Below are positions 13,694 to 13,925 of a stretch of DNA of 13,925 nt, one piece after another (the first letter of the stretch is position 1; the number at the start of each line of letters is the position of its first letter). The stretch is from Dysgonamonadaceae bacterium (GTDB lineage: Bacteria; Bacteroidota; Bacteroidia; Bacteroidales; Azobacteroidaceae). The position numbers were made by a program, and so were the translations under genes. The DNA lies in assembly GCA_031258895.1 (NCBI GenBank), contig JAIRMF010000124.1, positions 1 through 13,925 on the forward strand, in the 5' to 3' direction. A model generated the notes under the pieces. It saw nothing but the letters and a program-made list of their open reading frames with translations, ran no database searches and was not told the DNA's origin.

Positions 13694-13925
13694 ATGGACT
13701 TTAACAAGATGGGCGGTTTGATTCCTGCTGTTGTACAGGACGCCGTGACGGGAAAGGTGTTGATGCTTGGCTTTATGAGCGAGGAGTCTCTTTTGCTGAC
13801 GCGTGAGAGCGGGAAGGTAACTTTTTTCAGCCGCACGCGTAACAGGCTGTGGACTAAGGGTGAGGAGAGCGGCAATTATCTTTCCGTTGTTTCGATATTG
13901 GAGGATTGCGACCGCGACACGCTAC
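13694..13925 (+). CDS. hisI: Phosphoribosyl-AMP cyclohydrolase HisI (or bifunctional HisIE), 3' end cut by window
   Basis: HisI opens the adenine ring of phosphoribosyl-AMP in histidine biosynthesis. Only the first 77 codons are inside the window; the frame is still open at the last base. Visible motifs are VVQDAVTGKVLMLGFM (residues 13-28), FFSRTRNRLWTKGEESGN (44-61) and the metal-binding DCDRD (Asp71, Asp73, Asp75), all standard for the cyclohydrolase domain. The zinc cysteines expected further on are outside. In this phylum the gene usually encodes a HisI-HisE fusion of about 200 residues with phosphoribosyl-ATP pyrophosphatase at the C-terminus; the window cannot show which form this is. 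No promoter box lies in the 34 bases after yggS, so it is probably the last visible gene of that operon rather than part of a histidine operon. Confidence 0.93.
   Translation, partial: MDFNKMGGLIPAVVQDAVTGKVLMLGFMSEESLLLTRESGKVTFFSRTRNRLWTKGEESGNYLSVVSILEDCDRDTL

Noticed and set aside
13162..13875. 237-codon minus-strand open frame opposite yggS and hisI
   Set aside because: It is antisense to two confidently identified genes and has a biased composition typical of a shadow frame.

Overview
The window looks like a chromosomal segment from an anaerobic member of the Bacteroidetes, most likely Bacteroidales. Almost every transcription unit starts behind a TAnnTTTG -7 box, the promoter type of this phylum. 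Shine-Dalgarno sites are essentially absent. Bacteroidetes-type families (DUF4105, DUF4494, a conserved-N-terminus/Smr protein) sit next to an oxygen-sensitive class III ribonucleotide reductase. I cannot name a genus. Gene density is high, and no stretch over 300 bases lacks a gene.

Layout. 2-558: the 3' part of a SUMF1/FGE-like gene broken by a one-base frameshift. 609-661: a strong inverted repeat/terminator running into a promoter. 682-3273: nrdD-nrdG, the anaerobic ribonucleotide reductase and its radical-SAM activase. 3352-5964 (minus): mutS. 5965-6227: the divergent mutS/DUF4105 intergenic region, holding five 21-bp tandem repeats. 6228-7472: a DUF4105 exported/membrane protein whose stop codon overlaps the stop of a convergent aspartokinase (7469-8857, minus). 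8858-9031: a compact divergent promoter region. 9032-10623: mgsA and nspC, overlapping by one base. 10739-11671: a Tat-exported DUF362 protein. 11894-13925: a probable operon of Smr-domain protein, DUF4494 protein, yggS and hisI (cut by the window end).

How the genes may work together. nrdD/nrdG make dNTPs without oxygen. The most coherent functional signal is around 7.5-10.6 kb. An aspartokinase of the variant type I associate with ectoine clusters (Ask_Ect-like) shares a back-to-back promoter region with mgsA-nspC. Carboxynorspermidine decarboxylase completes the polyamine route that condenses a diamine with aspartate semialdehyde, so a nearby aspartokinase would supply that branch. The condensing dehydrogenase is not in the window. 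The remaining genes are housekeeping or uncharacterised.

I did not find a defence system, mobile element, CRISPR array, tRNA or rRNA. The less ordinary items are the polyamine-linked arrangement, the 21-bp helically phased repeat array, the abrupt strand-composition switches and the compact Smr protein.
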